DNA from: Synechococcus sp. RS9909
GTDB lineage: Bacteria > Cyanobacteriota > Cyanobacteriia > PCC-6307 > Cyanobiaceae
Length of the DNA stretch: 64,000 nucleotides
Direction of reading: 5' to 3'
Assembly (NCBI RefSeq): GCF_014279595.1
Contig: NZ_CP047943.1
Span: forward strand, 1,858,422-1,922,421
In this document: positions 27,986-36,987 of the stretch, piece by piece
How positions within the stretch are numbered: position 1 is the first letter of the stretch
Layout of the letters: each line of letters starts with the position of its first letter
Translations under genes and position numbers: made by a program
Notes under the pieces: model-generated
Database searches by the model: none
What the model was told of the DNA's origin: nothing
What the model saw: only the letters and a program-made list of their open reading frames with translations

Positions 27986-28299
27986 TGGACGACTCCTCCA
28001 ACCAGGCAACAGCCTCTCCCAGCCGCGACCAGATCCTGGCTGGCTCGGCAGGCTGGGTGGCCGTTTTGCTCAATGTGATTCCCGGCCTTGGCGCCGGCTA
28101 CCTGTATCAGCGCCGCTGGAAGGCGTATTGGATCACGACGGTGCTGGCCACAGCCTGGTTTGCGGCAGGTGCAGCCCTGGGCCAGAACGCTGACCCAGCC
28201 GCTGAAGTTCAGAACCAGCTGGTAGGACTGATCGGCCTGGTGCTGCTGGCAGCGATCACGGCTGCAGAAGCGGGGCTGGCCGTGAAGCGGGTGCGCTGA
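27982..28299 (+). CDS. Small membrane protein
   Basis: 105 residues: polar N-terminus, a Gly-rich segment (VAVLLNVIPGLGAGYLYQRR) like the start of TM2/DUF-type small membrane proteins, then two more spans (ITTVLATAWFAAGAALG, LVGLIGLVLLAAITAAEAGL). Translationally coupled to the gene before it. Function unknown. Confidence 0.65.
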   Translation: MMDDSSNQATASPSRDQILAGSAGWVAVLLNVIPGLGAGYLYQRRWKAYWITTVLATAWFAAGAALGQNADPAAEVQNQLVGLIGLVLLAAITAAEAGLAVKRVR

Positions 28300-28320
28300 A
28301 CCTCTGAGCCATCAAGCGTC

Positions 28321-28659
28321 TCAACCGAAGGTTGAACCGTTCCAGCCCCAGCAGCTGGCCTGCACATCCTCAAAGCCGACATAAATGCGATTGGCGGGAA
28401 TACCTGTGCGGGCCTCGATGAGCTCACAAAACGCGGCGGTCATCGCCGGCGGCCGCAGGGCCCCGATTGACTTGACCTCCACGTAGGCACAGGGCTCAGC
28501 GCTACCGGCGAAGGTCATGGGCACGCCGGTCTCCAGCAGGGTCATCACATAGGCCTCCGGCTTGCCGGTCTGCTCGGCCAGCGCCGAAGACAACTCCTGC
28601 AGCAGCCCCGAGCCATCCTGGACGGCAGGCAACGAGGTGCGCACGTTGATCAGGGGCAC
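28321..28659 (-). CDS. MIF-family tautomerase
   Basis: 112 residues from GTG at 28659, so that Pro is residue 2, as needed for the catalytic N-terminal proline of the MIF/tautomerase superfamily. PLINVRTSLPAVQDGSGLLQ, YVMTLLETGVPMTFAGS, CAYVEVKSIGAL and IPANRIYVGFEDV agree with MIF proteins. Likely phenylpyruvate-type tautomerase; cellular role unknown. The longer ATG reading at 28698 would bury the proline and is rejected. Confidence 0.85.
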   Translation of the reverse strand: MPLINVRTSLPAVQDGSGLLQELSSALAEQTGKPEAYVMTLLETGVPMTFAGSAEPCAYVEVKSIGALRPPAMTAAFCELIEARTGIPANRIYVGFEDVQASCWGWNGSTFG

Positions 28660-28719
28660 AGCGGGCGGAGCAACGACGCTGAAATGCTGCCACGTCAAGG
28701 CATGACTGTCTTGAACCGG

Positions 28720-28902
28720 CTAGTCCTCCCGCCGAAAGATGCGCTCCAGCTCAGCGCGGAACTCCCGATTGCTCAACGGCTCCCCCGCACGGCGACGGCG
28801 GTTGCGCTGCAACAAGGAGGCGATCCACCACACCTGCAAGGCTGCGAAACAAACACCGAACACCACCAGACTGATGGTGGGCGTATCGAGAGCGGTAAGC
28901 AT
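28720..28902 (-). CDS. Small single-pass membrane protein
   Basis: 60 residues: one membrane segment (TISLVVFGVCFAALQVWWIA) then a strongly basic, charged helix (RNRRRRAGEPLSNREFRAEL). N-out/C-in topology likely. Divergent from the gene at 28947. Not recognised. Confidence 0.6.
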   Translation of the reverse strand: MLTALDTPTISLVVFGVCFAALQVWWIASLLQRNRRRRAGEPLSNREFRAELERIFRRED

Positions 28903-28946
28903 CGGTGCGTTGTCTCTAGGGTGCGCAGAAGGCCTGAATCATCGCG

Positions 28947-29198
28947 ATGAACGCTCCATCAGTGCGTCAGCAGGACAAGGACGAATGGCGTGATTTCATC
29001 CTGCGCGAATTGGTGAGCTTTCTCTCAGCGCGCAAGGAGGAGATCTACAGCAACTATGCCCAGCGCAGCCAGGGCCAATTACCCCTGGAGACGATCGAAG
29101 CCGCCGGGCTGATGGATTTCGAACTGGCGGTCACCTTCCTGCAGGACAAACGCTCCGGACTGGGCCGTGGTTTCCTGGGAATGAACCTGATCCCCTGA
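28947..29198 (+). CDS. Small conserved hypothetical protein
   Basis: 83 residues, soluble, helical: WRDFILRELVSFLSARKEEIYSNYAQRS, then LPLETIEAAGLMDFELAVTFL. Looks like a real, compact domain; no function recognised. Confidence 0.6.
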   Translation: MNAPSVRQQDKDEWRDFILRELVSFLSARKEEIYSNYAQRSQGQLPLETIEAAGLMDFELAVTFLQDKRSGLGRGFLGMNLIP

Positions 29199-29283
29199 TC
29201 ACCGCGTGTGGTCATGCGGGAACGCTGAAAAACGGTCTGCACTGTCGCCATGGCGACGACCGAACTGGTTCACAGGGCCAAGC

Positions 29284-29496
29284 ATGGATAGCAAACGCCC
29301 CATCCCCATGACCACCGAACAGGCGATCGAACTGATCGAAGGTGCGTTGGATTACAGCCGTCAACGCACCAAGTTGCTGGGTGGCTGGGAACGACTAGGC
29401 GATGCTGAGGCGATCCACCAGGAGTTCGACGAATGGCTGAATCCCCGCGGCGATGCCCTGCCCTTGATGCCCTGCCCCCTGCCTGAGGGGAAGTGA
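29284..29496 (+). CDS. Small conserved hypothetical protein
   Basis: 70 residues from ATG at 29284, with MTTEQAIELIEGALDYSRQR and EAIHQEFDEWLNP, a short helical pair. Function unknown. Confidence 0.5.
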   Translation: MDSKRPIPMTTEQAIELIEGALDYSRQRTKLLGGWERLGDAEAIHQEFDEWLNPRGDALPLMPCPLPEGK

Positions 29497-29633
29497 TCGG
29501 TTGAGGGCAGGGAGGGTTCAGCTGATCTCCCCCCACCACATCCCAGTAGCGGGCCGCTCCTTTCCAGCCGCAGACGGTGGTGTGAGTCGACTCGCGAAAT
29601 CAACGGCAACGTAAGAGGAAGCGGCCCCATGCC

Positions 29634-30119
29634 ATGAGCATTCGCACCCTTCATCTGGCGGCGTTTTCCGCCGAACCGCTCTACGGCCCCGAGGAAGCAG
29701 GCACGATCGCCGACCTGGCCGAAACGTTGATCGCCGAAGGGCAGGCCAGTTTCACGTTGCAACGGGAGGGAACCGTGGTGGCCCATGCCTGCTACACACC
29801 GCTCAGGCTGGTTGAAGCGCCGCAGCTCAAGGCCTACGTGATGGCGCCACTAGCCGTGCTGCCCGCCTGGCAACGGCAGGGTCTGGCCACTGAGTTGATG
29901 CAGAAAGCGGAAGAGGCACTGGATGCGGATGCGATCTTCGTGCTGGGCAATCCCCTGCACTACGCCCGCCGCTTCTCCTCCCCGCATCAGGTGTCGCCTC
30001 CCCAACCCACCGACCACGCGGACTGCTGGTTCGCCCGGGCGCTAAAGCCAGGGGTTCTCGATGACCTGAAGAGCGCATCTCAGATCGAGGGCGCTCTCAA
30101 CAATCCGGAGTTGTGGTGA
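29634..30119 (+). CDS. GNAT family N-acetyltransferase
   Basis: 161 residues. The acetyl-CoA-binding part is visible as [28 protein letters not shown], with the Q-x-x-G-x-A loop, preceded by the strand YTPLRL and followed by [18 protein letters not shown]. Resembles the YhbS-like predicted acetyltransferases. Substrate unknown. Confidence 0.85.
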   Translation: MSIRTLHLAAFSAEPLYGPEEAGTIADLAETLIAEGQASFTLQREGTVVAHACYTPLRLVEAPQLKAYVMAPLAVLPAWQRQGLATELMQKAEEALDADAIFVLGNPLHYARRFSSPHQVSPPQPTDHADCWFARALKPGVLDDLKSASQIEGALNNPELW

Positions 30120-30251
30120 TTCCGATTGCTTCGGATCTGTGTCATGGTGGTGAAGTGAAGCGGGTGTTCCCAAGACGGGGTCCCGCCAGCCAAGCGAGCC
30201 TGAATATCCACTCCATTCAGCGCGATCCGAATACACCGACCAAACAACACC

Positions 30252-30407
30252 ATGAAGAAACACTCCGCGCCCAAGCGCGATCGGCCCAGCGCGACTGAGC
30301 GGCAGAGGCCCCTCAGCAGCATGATGCCGTCCCGGAGCAAGGGCAAGACCACACATGCCACAACACCCCAGTGGATCAGCTGGGAGGATCTGCTCGGCCA
30401 TCGCTGA
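30252..30407 (+). CDS. Possible small basic protein
   Basis: ATG at 30252 opens 51 codons: Lys/Arg-rich N-terminus (MKKHSAPKRDRPSATERQRP) and ending WISWEDLLGHR. The C-terminal Trp/Asp pattern suggests a real peptide, but length and composition leave doubt. Its end overlaps the convergent alpha/beta hydrolase gene by 32 bp. Confidence 0.35.
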   Translation: MKKHSAPKRDRPSATERQRPLSSMMPSRSKGKTTHATTPQWISWEDLLGHR

Positions 30408-31326
30408 GATCTGCGCAAGGCCCAGCCGCCTTTTGCAGAACGGCGACAGCATGGGCCTGGGCCTCCTCCGCATCGGGTGCAATCCAGAACGCCAGGTGGG
30501 AGCCCGCCGCGATCCAGTGCAGCTCGGCCCCTTCGATCTGGCCATGGGCCCACCGGGCATCCTCAGGAAGCACATCCCGATCGGCTTCACCATGCAGGAT
30601 CAGGGTGGGGCAGCGGATGGCGGTGAGATCGAGTTGGCTGATCGCCGCCAGCTGCTTCAGATCATTGCGGACGCCCTCATGGCGTTGCTGAAACCGCTCC
30701 GACATCGTGCGCATCATCGCCTGCACGAAGGCCAGCTTGTCTGGCGAGTTCAACACCTCGCTGACCCGCTCCTGCAGGATTTCCGGATTGAGGCTGCTTT
30801 CCGTCTTCAACAGGTTGCTCACCACGGTGCCGGGGAAGTGACGCCCCAGCCAGTCCATCAAACCAATGCCCGGTCGGCTGAGAAAGATCGCTTCTTCCCA
30901 GGCACTCAGCTGCTCACCCTTGTGATACGACTGGGTCACCCCATCGATCACCACGAGGGATTGCACCCGATCGGGGTGTCGACTGGCGAGCAGATAGGCC
31001 GGCGGGCCTCCAGCAGACGCTCCCACCACGCCCACGGAAGGCAGCTCCAGCGCGTCGAGCAGCGCCGCGAGCAGATCCGCCTGTTCCTCCAGGTGGACGC
31101 CGCTGCTGAGGGGAGTGCCCAGATACCCCGGGCGCGACGGCGCAATCACACGAAACCCTTCCTGCAGCAAGGGGAGTGCCATCAATAGCCCCTGGTCGCA
31201 ACCGCCGGGCCCACCATGCACCGACAGCACGGTGGGCCCCGCACCGAGACAGGCGATCTCCACCGCACCCTTGGCGGTTTGAATCAACCGGGAGGGCTGG
31301 GACAGACAGACCTCAATGCTGAACAC
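30376..31326 (-). CDS. Alpha/beta hydrolase
   Basis: 316 residues. Catalytic triad visible: nucleophile Ser in VGASAGGPPAYLLA, Asp in HGEADRDV and His in AAGSHLAFW; oxyanion motif VHGGPGGCDQG follows the N-terminal strand. The HGGPG form is common in proline iminopeptidase- and haloperoxidase-like members. No signal peptide, so cytoplasmic. Substrate unknown. Confidence 0.88.
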   Translation of the reverse strand: MFSIEVCLSQPSRLIQTAKGAVEIACLGAGPTVLSVHGGPGGCDQGLLMALPLLQEGFRVIAPSRPGYLGTPLSSGVHLEEQADLLAALLDALELPSVGVVGASAGGPPAYLLASRHPDRVQSLVVIDGVTQSYHKGEQLSAWEEAIFLSRPGIGLMDWLGRHFPGTVVSNLLKTESSLNPEILQERVSEVLNSPDKLAFVQAMMRTMSERFQQRHEGVRNDLKQLAAISQLDLTAIRCPTLILHGEADRDVLPEDARWAHGQIEGAELHWIAAGSHLAFWIAPDAEEAQAHAVAVLQKAAGPCADLSDGRADPPS

Positions 31327-31338
31327 GGTGCAGACGAG

Positions 31339-31367
31339 TAATTATCACAACACTAGTGCAATATCAA
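31339..31367 (-). promoter_or_regulatory. Candidate promoter of the alpha/beta hydrolase
   Basis: On the minus strand TTGATA (31362-31367) and TAATTA (31339-31344) stand 17 bp apart in an AT-rich patch. The predicted transcription start lies only a few bases before the ATG at 31326, so either the leader is nearly absent or the true start codon is downstream. Confidence 0.4.
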
Positions 31368-31467
31368 CATGGAGAACAGGGCTGCATGAGTGTGAGTCGC
31401 GCGAAGACGTGCAACCACGGGGCGAGCATGGAAACCGTTAATATTTCTTCATACGAAAGATGGAATC

Positions 31468-31704
31468 ATGTTGACCAGTCTCTTTCCCCTGCTGTACATA
31501 GGAGCCTTTCTTTTCCTGCTTGTGCAGGGATTTCAGATGATGCGGCTGGGACGCTCCGCCAACACGGCCAACAACCGTTGCAAGGATCGCACCGGCCTGC
31601 GCACCACCCACCCGGAGCTGCTGAATGCCGACGGCGAACTCACCAACGAAGACCTGTTGGTGGTGCACTTCCCCGACCTCGATCAAGCCGAACCCAGCCG
31701 ATAG
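31468..31704 (+). CDS. DUF2973 domain membrane protein
   Basis: 78 residues: membrane segment (LFPLLYIGAFLFLLVQGFQM) and a soluble tail (RCKDRTGLRTTHPELL, LLVVHFPDLD) that match the short cyanobacterial DUF2973 family. Role unknown. Confidence 0.8.
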   Translation: MLTSLFPLLYIGAFLFLLVQGFQMMRLGRSANTANNRCKDRTGLRTTHPELLNADGELTNEDLLVVHFPDLDQAEPSR

Positions 31705-31797
31705 TGCCAGCTCCACCGACAAGGTGGAACGCTGCGGAACCGTCGCAATGCAAGCTCAGGGCTGCGCTCCGCCCCAATTGCCACTAGACATCAGCAG

Positions 31798-32466
31798 TTG
31801 CGAAGCGTCTCGTCCGTGTCGTCAAGACAGTCCTTCAGAGCTGAGGAATGGGCCGATGCAACGCTGGCCTGTGGCTCTGTAGCCCTCTTTGCGCTGATAG
31901 CTGCTGCTGCCATCAAGCTTCACGAGATGGGCTTCACGCGGATCTATGGGAATCCGAATCTGCACGGTTGGTGGTATTTGCCGATCAGCTACCTGATCGT
32001 GCTGGGCCTGCAAGACACCTGTTTCTATTTCTGCCACCGCTGCTTTCATCATCCACGGATCTATCGCTGGACCCATCGAGGTCACCATCGATCCCGCCAT
32101 CCGTCGCCGCTCACATCGTTTGCCCTTGATCCGATCGAAACGCTGCAGCATGGTCTCGTTTTGCTCGGCATCATCCTCGTTCTGCCCCTGCACCCCGCCA
32201 CCCTGCTGGCGGTACTCACAACGATGACGGCCTGGACGGTGATGAACCACCTCAGCCCTGAACAGCTACCGGCACGCTTTCCCCACCACTGGCTGGGTCG
32301 CTGGATCATCGGCCCCGCCCATCATTCAATTCACCACAGGAAACAGACCGTGCATTTCGGCCTCTACTTCACGTGGTGGGACAAGGTGCTGAACACGCAA
32401 GACAACAGCTACCCGGCGCTGCTTAGGCCACTGCCGTTGCCCACCAGAAGCTGGCCGACAGGATGA
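31798..32466 (+). CDS. Sterol desaturase / fatty acid hydroxylase superfamily protein
   Basis: 222 residues, TTG start, three to four membrane segments. Di-iron histidine boxes are clear: HRCFHH, HRGHHRSRH and HHSIHHRKQ with an intermediate HLSPE segment, which together fit the eight-His diiron site of FA-hydroxylase family enzymes. Oxidises or desaturates a lipid substrate that cannot be named from sequence. The N-terminus is short, so upstream truncation is possible. Confidence 0.85.
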   Translation: MRSVSSVSSRQSFRAEEWADATLACGSVALFALIAAAAIKLHEMGFTRIYGNPNLHGWWYLPISYLIVLGLQDTCFYFCHRCFHHPRIYRWTHRGHHRSRHPSPLTSFALDPIETLQHGLVLLGIILVLPLHPATLLAVLTTMTAWTVMNHLSPEQLPARFPHHWLGRWIIGPAHHSIHHRKQTVHFGLYFTWWDKVLNTQDNSYPALLRPLPLPTRSWPTG

Positions 32467-32518
32467 CCGACACACCGAACACGATCAAGGCGATGTCGAT
32501 GGCCTGAGCGAGCGTCCG

Positions 32519-32728
32519 CTAGCGAACCACCCCGAAGGCGGCAATCTCCGCTGGCGATGGATCCATTCCCAACGCCAGCTGCAGCAAGCGTGCAGCGAGC
32601 AGCTCATCCCCCTCCTCCAGAAGCAGGCGATGCAGATGCAGCACCTCGCCGTAATCCGCCGCGGCGGAACCGTTCAGCAGTCCACGGGCTGTGCCGCGTG
32701 CCACCACAAGCTGTAATGACATGCTCAT
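32519..32728 (-). CDS. Possible small hypothetical protein
   Basis: ATG at 32728 gives 69 residues: LQLVVARGTARGLLNGS, GEVLHLHRLLLEEGDELLAARLLQLAL, soluble and helical. The long frame that continues to 33370 on this strand crosses the YccF gene and is a shadow there; only this 3' part looks protein-like. Confidence 0.45.
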   Translation of the reverse strand: MSMSLQLVVARGTARGLLNGSAAADYGEVLHLHRLLLEEGDELLAARLLQLALGMDPSPAEIAAFGVVR

Positions 32729-32915
32729 GCTCACAACCTGGCAGCGGCGCCGAGCCAAGGCGAGAGACAGCAGATTTCCATCGCATTTGCCGCCCAGAGA
32801 CATCTGGGCTGAACGCTCACTGCCGATCAGTCGGCGCTGAGTCTGAAGAGAGCAACTTCGGCGCACAGGCCACAACAGCCAGTCGCTTCGCAACGAACGG
32901 GGTGATGATGCAGCC

Positions 32916-33326
32916 ATGATCAGTTCTCTGCTCAACATTCTCTGGGTCGTGCTCGGAGGGTTTGTGATGGCCCTGGGCTGGTGGCTGGCAGGCCTGATCT
33001 GCGCGATCACGATCATCGGTCTGCCCTGGGCGCGCTCCTGCTTTGTGATCGGCAGGTTCTCGTTCTGGCCGTTCGGGCAGGAAGCCGTGAACCGCAGAGA
33101 TCTAAGCGGCCGAGGCGATCTGGGCACCGGGCCGCTGGGGCTGCTCGGCAACGTGCTCTGGTTTGTGGTGGCGGGTTGGTGGCTGGCGATCGGCCATCTC
33201 ACCTCGGCGCTGGCCTGCTTCGTGACGATCATCGGCATTCCCTTCGGGATCCAGCACATCAAGCTGGCGCTGATCGCTCTGGCACCGGTGGGCATGACCG
33301 TGGTACCGGTGCGCTCGACTGATTGA
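32916..33326 (+). CDS. YccF domain inner membrane protein
   Basis: 136 residues made of two similar halves, each a membrane hairpin: ILWVVLGGFVMALGWWLAGLI ... ITIIGLPWARSCF and LGNVLWFVVAGWWLAIGHL ... VTIIGIPFGIQHIKLA. The repeated NxLWxxxxG and TIIGIPxG are the YccF signature. Function unknown. Confidence 0.9.
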   Translation: MISSLLNILWVVLGGFVMALGWWLAGLICAITIIGLPWARSCFVIGRFSFWPFGQEAVNRRDLSGRGDLGTGPLGLLGNVLWFVVAGWWLAIGHLTSALACFVTIIGIPFGIQHIKLALIALAPVGMTVVPVRSTD

Positions 33327-33350
33327 GATCCACCGGCACAGCACCAGTCC

Positions 33351-33614
33351 ATGCAACGCGACATCCCCAATCAGGAGACCACGCAGAAATGGTTCCGCAG
33401 CCACCTGCTCAACCGCGAGGTGGAACTGCAGGAGCTCTATGAGCTGCAGCTGTGGGAGCTGGATCTGTTGATGGCCGAAACCGCGGAGATCCGCTCCGAT
33501 CCGGAAAACCGGGCCCGCAACCATGGCCGCTGGTGCACAGCGGGCTACATGCTCGAGCTGGCGCGGATCATTGATGCAAGGCGCCTCAGCGGGGCACCCA
33601 CCATCACGGGCTGA
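33351..33614 (+). CDS. Small conserved hypothetical protein
   Basis: 87 residues, helical and acidic (HLLNREVELQELYELQLWEL, then RWCTAGYMLELARIID). 24 bp after the YccF gene, same strand. Function unknown. Confidence 0.6.
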   Translation: MQRDIPNQETTQKWFRSHLLNREVELQELYELQLWELDLLMAETAEIRSDPENRARNHGRWCTAGYMLELARIIDARRLSGAPTITG

Positions 33615-33645
33615 TGCTCAGCACAGCATGGGCCGAGACGCAAGA

Positions 33646-33771
33646 TCAACGACGGCTCAGCCGGCTCCACACAAACCACACGATCACAGCCAGAAGCACC
33701 CAGGGCAGCAGGCCTGGCACAACCCAGACTCCAGCTGCAGCGGCGGTGATCAGGGTCACCAGCGCTGGCAC
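33646..33771 (-). CDS. Possible 41-residue membrane protein
   Basis: GTG at 33771 opens PALVTLITAAAAGVWVVPG, then LLPWVLLAVIVWFVWSRL and a basic end RR: two hydrophobic stretches with a Pro-Gly turn. Typical of small membrane proteins; no ribosome-binding site seen. Lies between convergent and divergent genes without overlap on this strand. Confidence 0.35.
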   Translation of the reverse strand: MPALVTLITAAAAGVWVVPGLLPWVLLAVIVWFVWSRLSRR

Positions 33772-33808
33772 GTGATCTGGCTACGACGAGGGTCCGGCCT
33801 GCTTCGCC

Positions 33809-35668
33809 ATGCAACCCATGGAAACCCGCCTTGATCTCGACGCGATCCGCCACTCCAACGCAGGCTTTCTGATCACCCCTGAGATGGAGTTCCGCAAGGA
33901 AACCATCTACTTCATCGTCATCGACCGCTTCCACAACAGCTGCGCCGGCAACGACGCGGTGGGACGGCAGGGCCTGTTCGACCCCAGCCACAGCAGTTGG
34001 GGTCACTACTGGGGTGGCGATCTGCAAGGGGTGATCGACAAGGCCGATTACCTGCAGGCTCTGGGTGTCACCGCGATCTGGCTCTCGCCGCTGTTTGAGC
34101 AGGTGGATGACCTCCAGGCAGACAGTGCCCCCATGCATGGCTACTGGACTCGAGACTTCAAACGCATCAATCCCCACTTCATCGCTTCGAACGATTCAAC
34201 ATCGCTGGATCACTCCCGAACCTTGCGAAAACTGGTGGAGGTTTTTCACGCCAGGGGGATCAAGCTCATCCTCGACATCGTCTGCAACCACAGCTCCCCA
34301 GACATCAATGGCAGCAAAGGCGTGGTGTATGACGATGGCGTGCTGATTGCTGACTTCAACAACGACACGAACAACTTCTACTACCACTTCCCAACGATCA
34401 CCGACTGGAACGACGAATTCCAGCTTCTCCATTACGAGATGCTGGGGCTGGCCACATTCAACGACAAGAATATTGCCTATCGCAATTACATCAAATCAGC
34501 GATCACGGCCTGGCTCGATGCAGGATTCGACGCCCTGCGTGTGGACACAGTGAAACACATGCCGATCTGGTTCTGGCAGGAATTTGTCACAGACATCCGG
34601 CGCCAACACCCCGAAACGTTCATCTTCGGAGAGTACGGCTTTGGCAGTCCCCATGACAGTCGCACCCTGACTTATGCCAACAGCTCAGGGATGTCAATCC
34701 TTGACTTCGGGCTTGCTTACGGGATTCGCGATGCTTTCTCCGGCATGAAGCCAGGAGGGTTCCGGCATGTGCAGTCGGTGCTGGACATGGACCATGTCTA
34801 TAAACGCTCCACGGAACTAGTGAAGTTTATCGATAATCACGACATGCCGCGATTTCTGTCTGTGACAGATTCCCACGCGAATCTGGAACTGGCCATGATT
34901 CTGCTGCTCACCCTACGGGGAATTCCGGCGATTTTCTATGGAACCGAACAATACCTTGTGAACAACACCCATGGAGGGCAGGATCCCTATAACCGCCCGA
35001 TGATGGAGCAGTGGGATGAAAGCAGCCGACTGTTCCATTGCATTCGTCAGCTGGCCGATCTGCGGCGCACCAATCGCGCCCTGGCCTACGGCTCCCATCA
35101 ACAGAAGTACCTCAGCGACGCGACCTATGCCTTCACACGCTGCTATCGAAACTCCAGGGTCTTCACCCTGTTGAATCAGGGGGATGCCACCACGATCACG
35201 GTGACCAACGTTGATCTTCCCGATGGAGTGCATCGCTGTGTTCTCAGTGGCACCGATGTGAGGGTGGAGAACGGCACGATCCGAAATCTGCAGTTGGCCG
35301 CCAAGGACGCGGTCGTGCTGAGCGTGATCGGCCCTCCGGTGGAGGGCACCACGATCGTGAAATTCCAGATCAACAACTTTTTCACACGACCTGGCGAGCG
35401 AATCGCCGTGACGGGAGATGTGCCTGAGCTGGGCTGCTGGGATCTACACAAGAGTGCCGCACTGGAATACATCAACGGGGACACCTGGTTCAACGAGATC
35501 CCGTTTGATGAGTCGGTGGGTCAACCAATCTGCTTCAAGTTCGTGGTGCTGAAGGAGGGAGCTGAAGACCCCGCCTGGGAGGCCCGTTACGAGAACGTGC
35601 TGCACCGCCGCTTCCTCTTGCCGGCCTCCGGGCGGGTGAAACTGGAGTTTGATTGGGAAGCGTTCTGA
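33809..35668 (+). CDS. GH13 alpha-amylase / CGTase-like enzyme with C-terminal CBM20, no signal peptide
   Basis: 619 residues. The (beta/alpha)8 motifs are intact: DIVCNH, GFDALRVDTVKH (nucleophile Asp at about 246), FGEYGFGSP (acid/base Glu at about 275) and FIDNHDMPRF (stabilising Asp at about 345). The N-terminal YFIVIDRFHN and YWGGDLQGVIDKADYL recall CGTase-like GH13 enzymes. From about 516 on, VKFQINNFFTRPGERIAVTG ... GCWDLHKSAAL is a CBM20 starch-binding module. No export signal is visible, so the enzyme should act on internal alpha-glucan. Base use is slightly more AT-rich than nearby genes (inference of transfer). Confidence 0.88.
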   Translation: MQPMETRLDLDAIRHSNAGFLITPEMEFRKETIYFIVIDRFHNSCAGNDAVGRQGLFDPSHSSWGHYWGGDLQGVIDKADYLQALGVTAIWLSPLFEQVDDLQADSAPMHGYWTRDFKRINPHFIASNDSTSLDHSRTLRKLVEVFHARGIKLILDIVCNHSSPDINGSKGVVYDDGVLIADFNNDTNNFYYHFPTITDWNDEFQLLHYEMLGLATFNDKNIAYRNYIKSAITAWLDAGFDALRVDTVKHMPIWFWQEFVTDIRRQHPETFIFGEYGFGSPHDSRTLTYANSSGMSILDFGLAYGIRDAFSGMKPGGFRHVQSVLDMDHVYKRSTELVKFIDNHDMPRFLSVTDSHANLELAMILLLTLRGIPAIFYGTEQYLVNNTHGGQDPYNRPMMEQWDESSRLFHCIRQLADLRRTNRALAYGSHQQKYLSDATYAFTRCYRNSRVFTLLNQGDATTITVTNVDLPDGVHRCVLSGTDVRVENGTIRNLQLAAKDAVVLSVIGPPVEGTTIVKFQINNFFTRPGERIAVTGDVPELGCWDLHKSAALEYINGDTWFNEIPFDESVGQPICFKFVVLKEGAEDPAWEARYENVLHRRFLLPASGRVKLEFDWEAF

Positions 35669-35682
35669 AAGCGACAAGCTCC

Positions 35683-35829
35683 CTAACCCACCAGGGCCAG
35701 CCAGGCGCCAGCGGCAGCGGCAAGCAAGCCACAGATCAGTGCCTGCAGCACGGTGGCGGTGGGATCAGGCTTCTCCCAGCGATCGATCGTGCGGCAGGCG
35801 ATCGCGTAACACTCGCCATTGCGATCCGG
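35683..35829 (-). pseudogene. 3' part of an 80-residue membrane protein gene split by IS-A
   Basis: 49 codons reading PDRNGECYAIACRTIDRWEK ... with one membrane segment (LQALICGLLAAAAGAWLALV) and a TAG stop at 35683-35685. The 5' part lies beyond the IS at 37516-37615. Removing the IS and one CCGG copy joins both parts in frame. This piece alone has lost its start. Confidence 0.8.
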
Positions 35830-35865
35830 TGACTTTCAGGAAAGGTGTCACTCCTGGGCTGCCTT

Positions 35866-36987
35866 TCAGGCCGCCTGCATCAACGGTAGCTGCCCTGGTT
35901 CATTGAGTTCATCTGGCGGCTGATTGATCCAGACCACCTCCGGTTGACGCCAACACCTGGTTGATCGTGACCAACGCCTTGGATTGAGCTGTCGGGCTCG
36001 CTCGTAGACGACAGCGCGATGGCGGCTGATCTCCACAGCCCGGCCATTGTGACGTTGCTGGGGCGTCACGAATTTGATCCCGCTGTGGCGGTGTTGGTGG
36101 TTGTACCAATCGACGAACGCGGCCACCCACTGACAAGCCTGCTCTTTGGAGGCAAATGGCTTGCGGGGGTAATCAGGCCGGTACTTCACTGTCCTGAACA
36201 GGGATTCTGAGTACGGGTTGTCGTTGGACACCCGTGGCCGTGAGAACGACCTGAGTACGCCCAGTTCCTCCAACCGGCTTTCCAGCGTGGCTGCACGCAT
36301 GGCGTTGCCGTTGTCGGCATGGAGAACCAGAGGTTGTTTCCTGCCTTTGCTGATCCGTTCTCTCAGGCAAGCCCTACTCACCAGATCCGCTGCAATCGCT
36401 GGATCTTCCCGTTCGGCGACATCCCAGGCCACAACCTTGCGGCTCCAGACGTCGATTACCAGGTAGAGGTAAAGCCAGATCCCGCGCACGGTGGTGGGCA
36501 GGTAGGTGATGTCCCAACTCCACACCTGGTTTGCGCCTGAGGCCCTGAGCCGTGGAATGGGGCGCGGTTCCTGTGGTGGCCGTGCACGACCGCGCCTGTG
36601 CACCTGTCCGTGGGCGTGGAGCACCCGGTAAAAGCTGCTCTCCGAGCCGATGTACAGCCCCTGATCTGCCAGTGCTGGCACGATCTGACCTGGTGGCAAT
36701 GCGGCGTACTGGGGCTGGTTGCAGGTGAGCAGGATGCGCTGGCGCTCCTCTTCACTCAGTCTGTGGGAGACCAGGCGTGGGCTGCCTTTACGACGATCGT
36801 GACCACCGTCATCACCCGTCAAGGCCTTGCGCCAACGCTTGAGGGTGCGCAGAGAGATCCCGATCTCGCTGCAGGCACGCACCAAACCCGCGCCAGCGGC
36901 ATGTGCCTCGCTGATCAGCTCGATGGCCTTCTTCCTGTGAGCGGCGCTGGTCAGCCTTCCGCGTCCTCCGAACAGAAGGCTTCCCAC
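35866..36987 (-). CDS. IS-A transposase OrfB (IS3 family, DDE)
   Basis: 373 residues. A helix-turn-helix (AAGAGLVRACSEIGISLRTL) precedes an rve integrase-type core with the triad: Asp in WSWDITYLP, Asp in LHADNGNAM, Glu in NPYSESLFRTVKYRP about 35 residues later. The ATG at 36987 lies 37 bp inside orfA; the position matching the IS-B OrfB start is a CTG over the orfA stop, so the natural start is unclear. Confidence 0.9.
   Translation of the reverse strand: MGSLLFGGRGRLTSAAHRKKAIELISEAHAAGAGLVRACSEIGISLRTLKRWRKALTGDDGGHDRRKGSPRLVSHRLSEEERQRILLTCNQPQYAALPPGQIVPALADQGLYIGSESSFYRVLHAHGQVHRRGRARPPQEPRPIPRLRASGANQVWSWDITYLPTTVRGIWLYLYLVIDVWSRKVVAWDVAEREDPAIAADLVSRACLRERISKGRKQPLVLHADNGNAMRAATLESRLEELGVLRSFSRPRVSNDNPYSESLFRTVKYRPDYPRKPFASKEQACQWVAAFVDWYNHQHRHSGIKFVTPQQRHNGRAVEISRHRAVVYERARQLNPRRWSRSTRCWRQPEVVWINQPPDELNEPGQLPLMQAA

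Noticed and set aside
32730-33370. Upstream extension of the small gene at 32519
   Set aside because: Crosses the YccF gene and has a low-complexity Ser/Arg/Pro composition.
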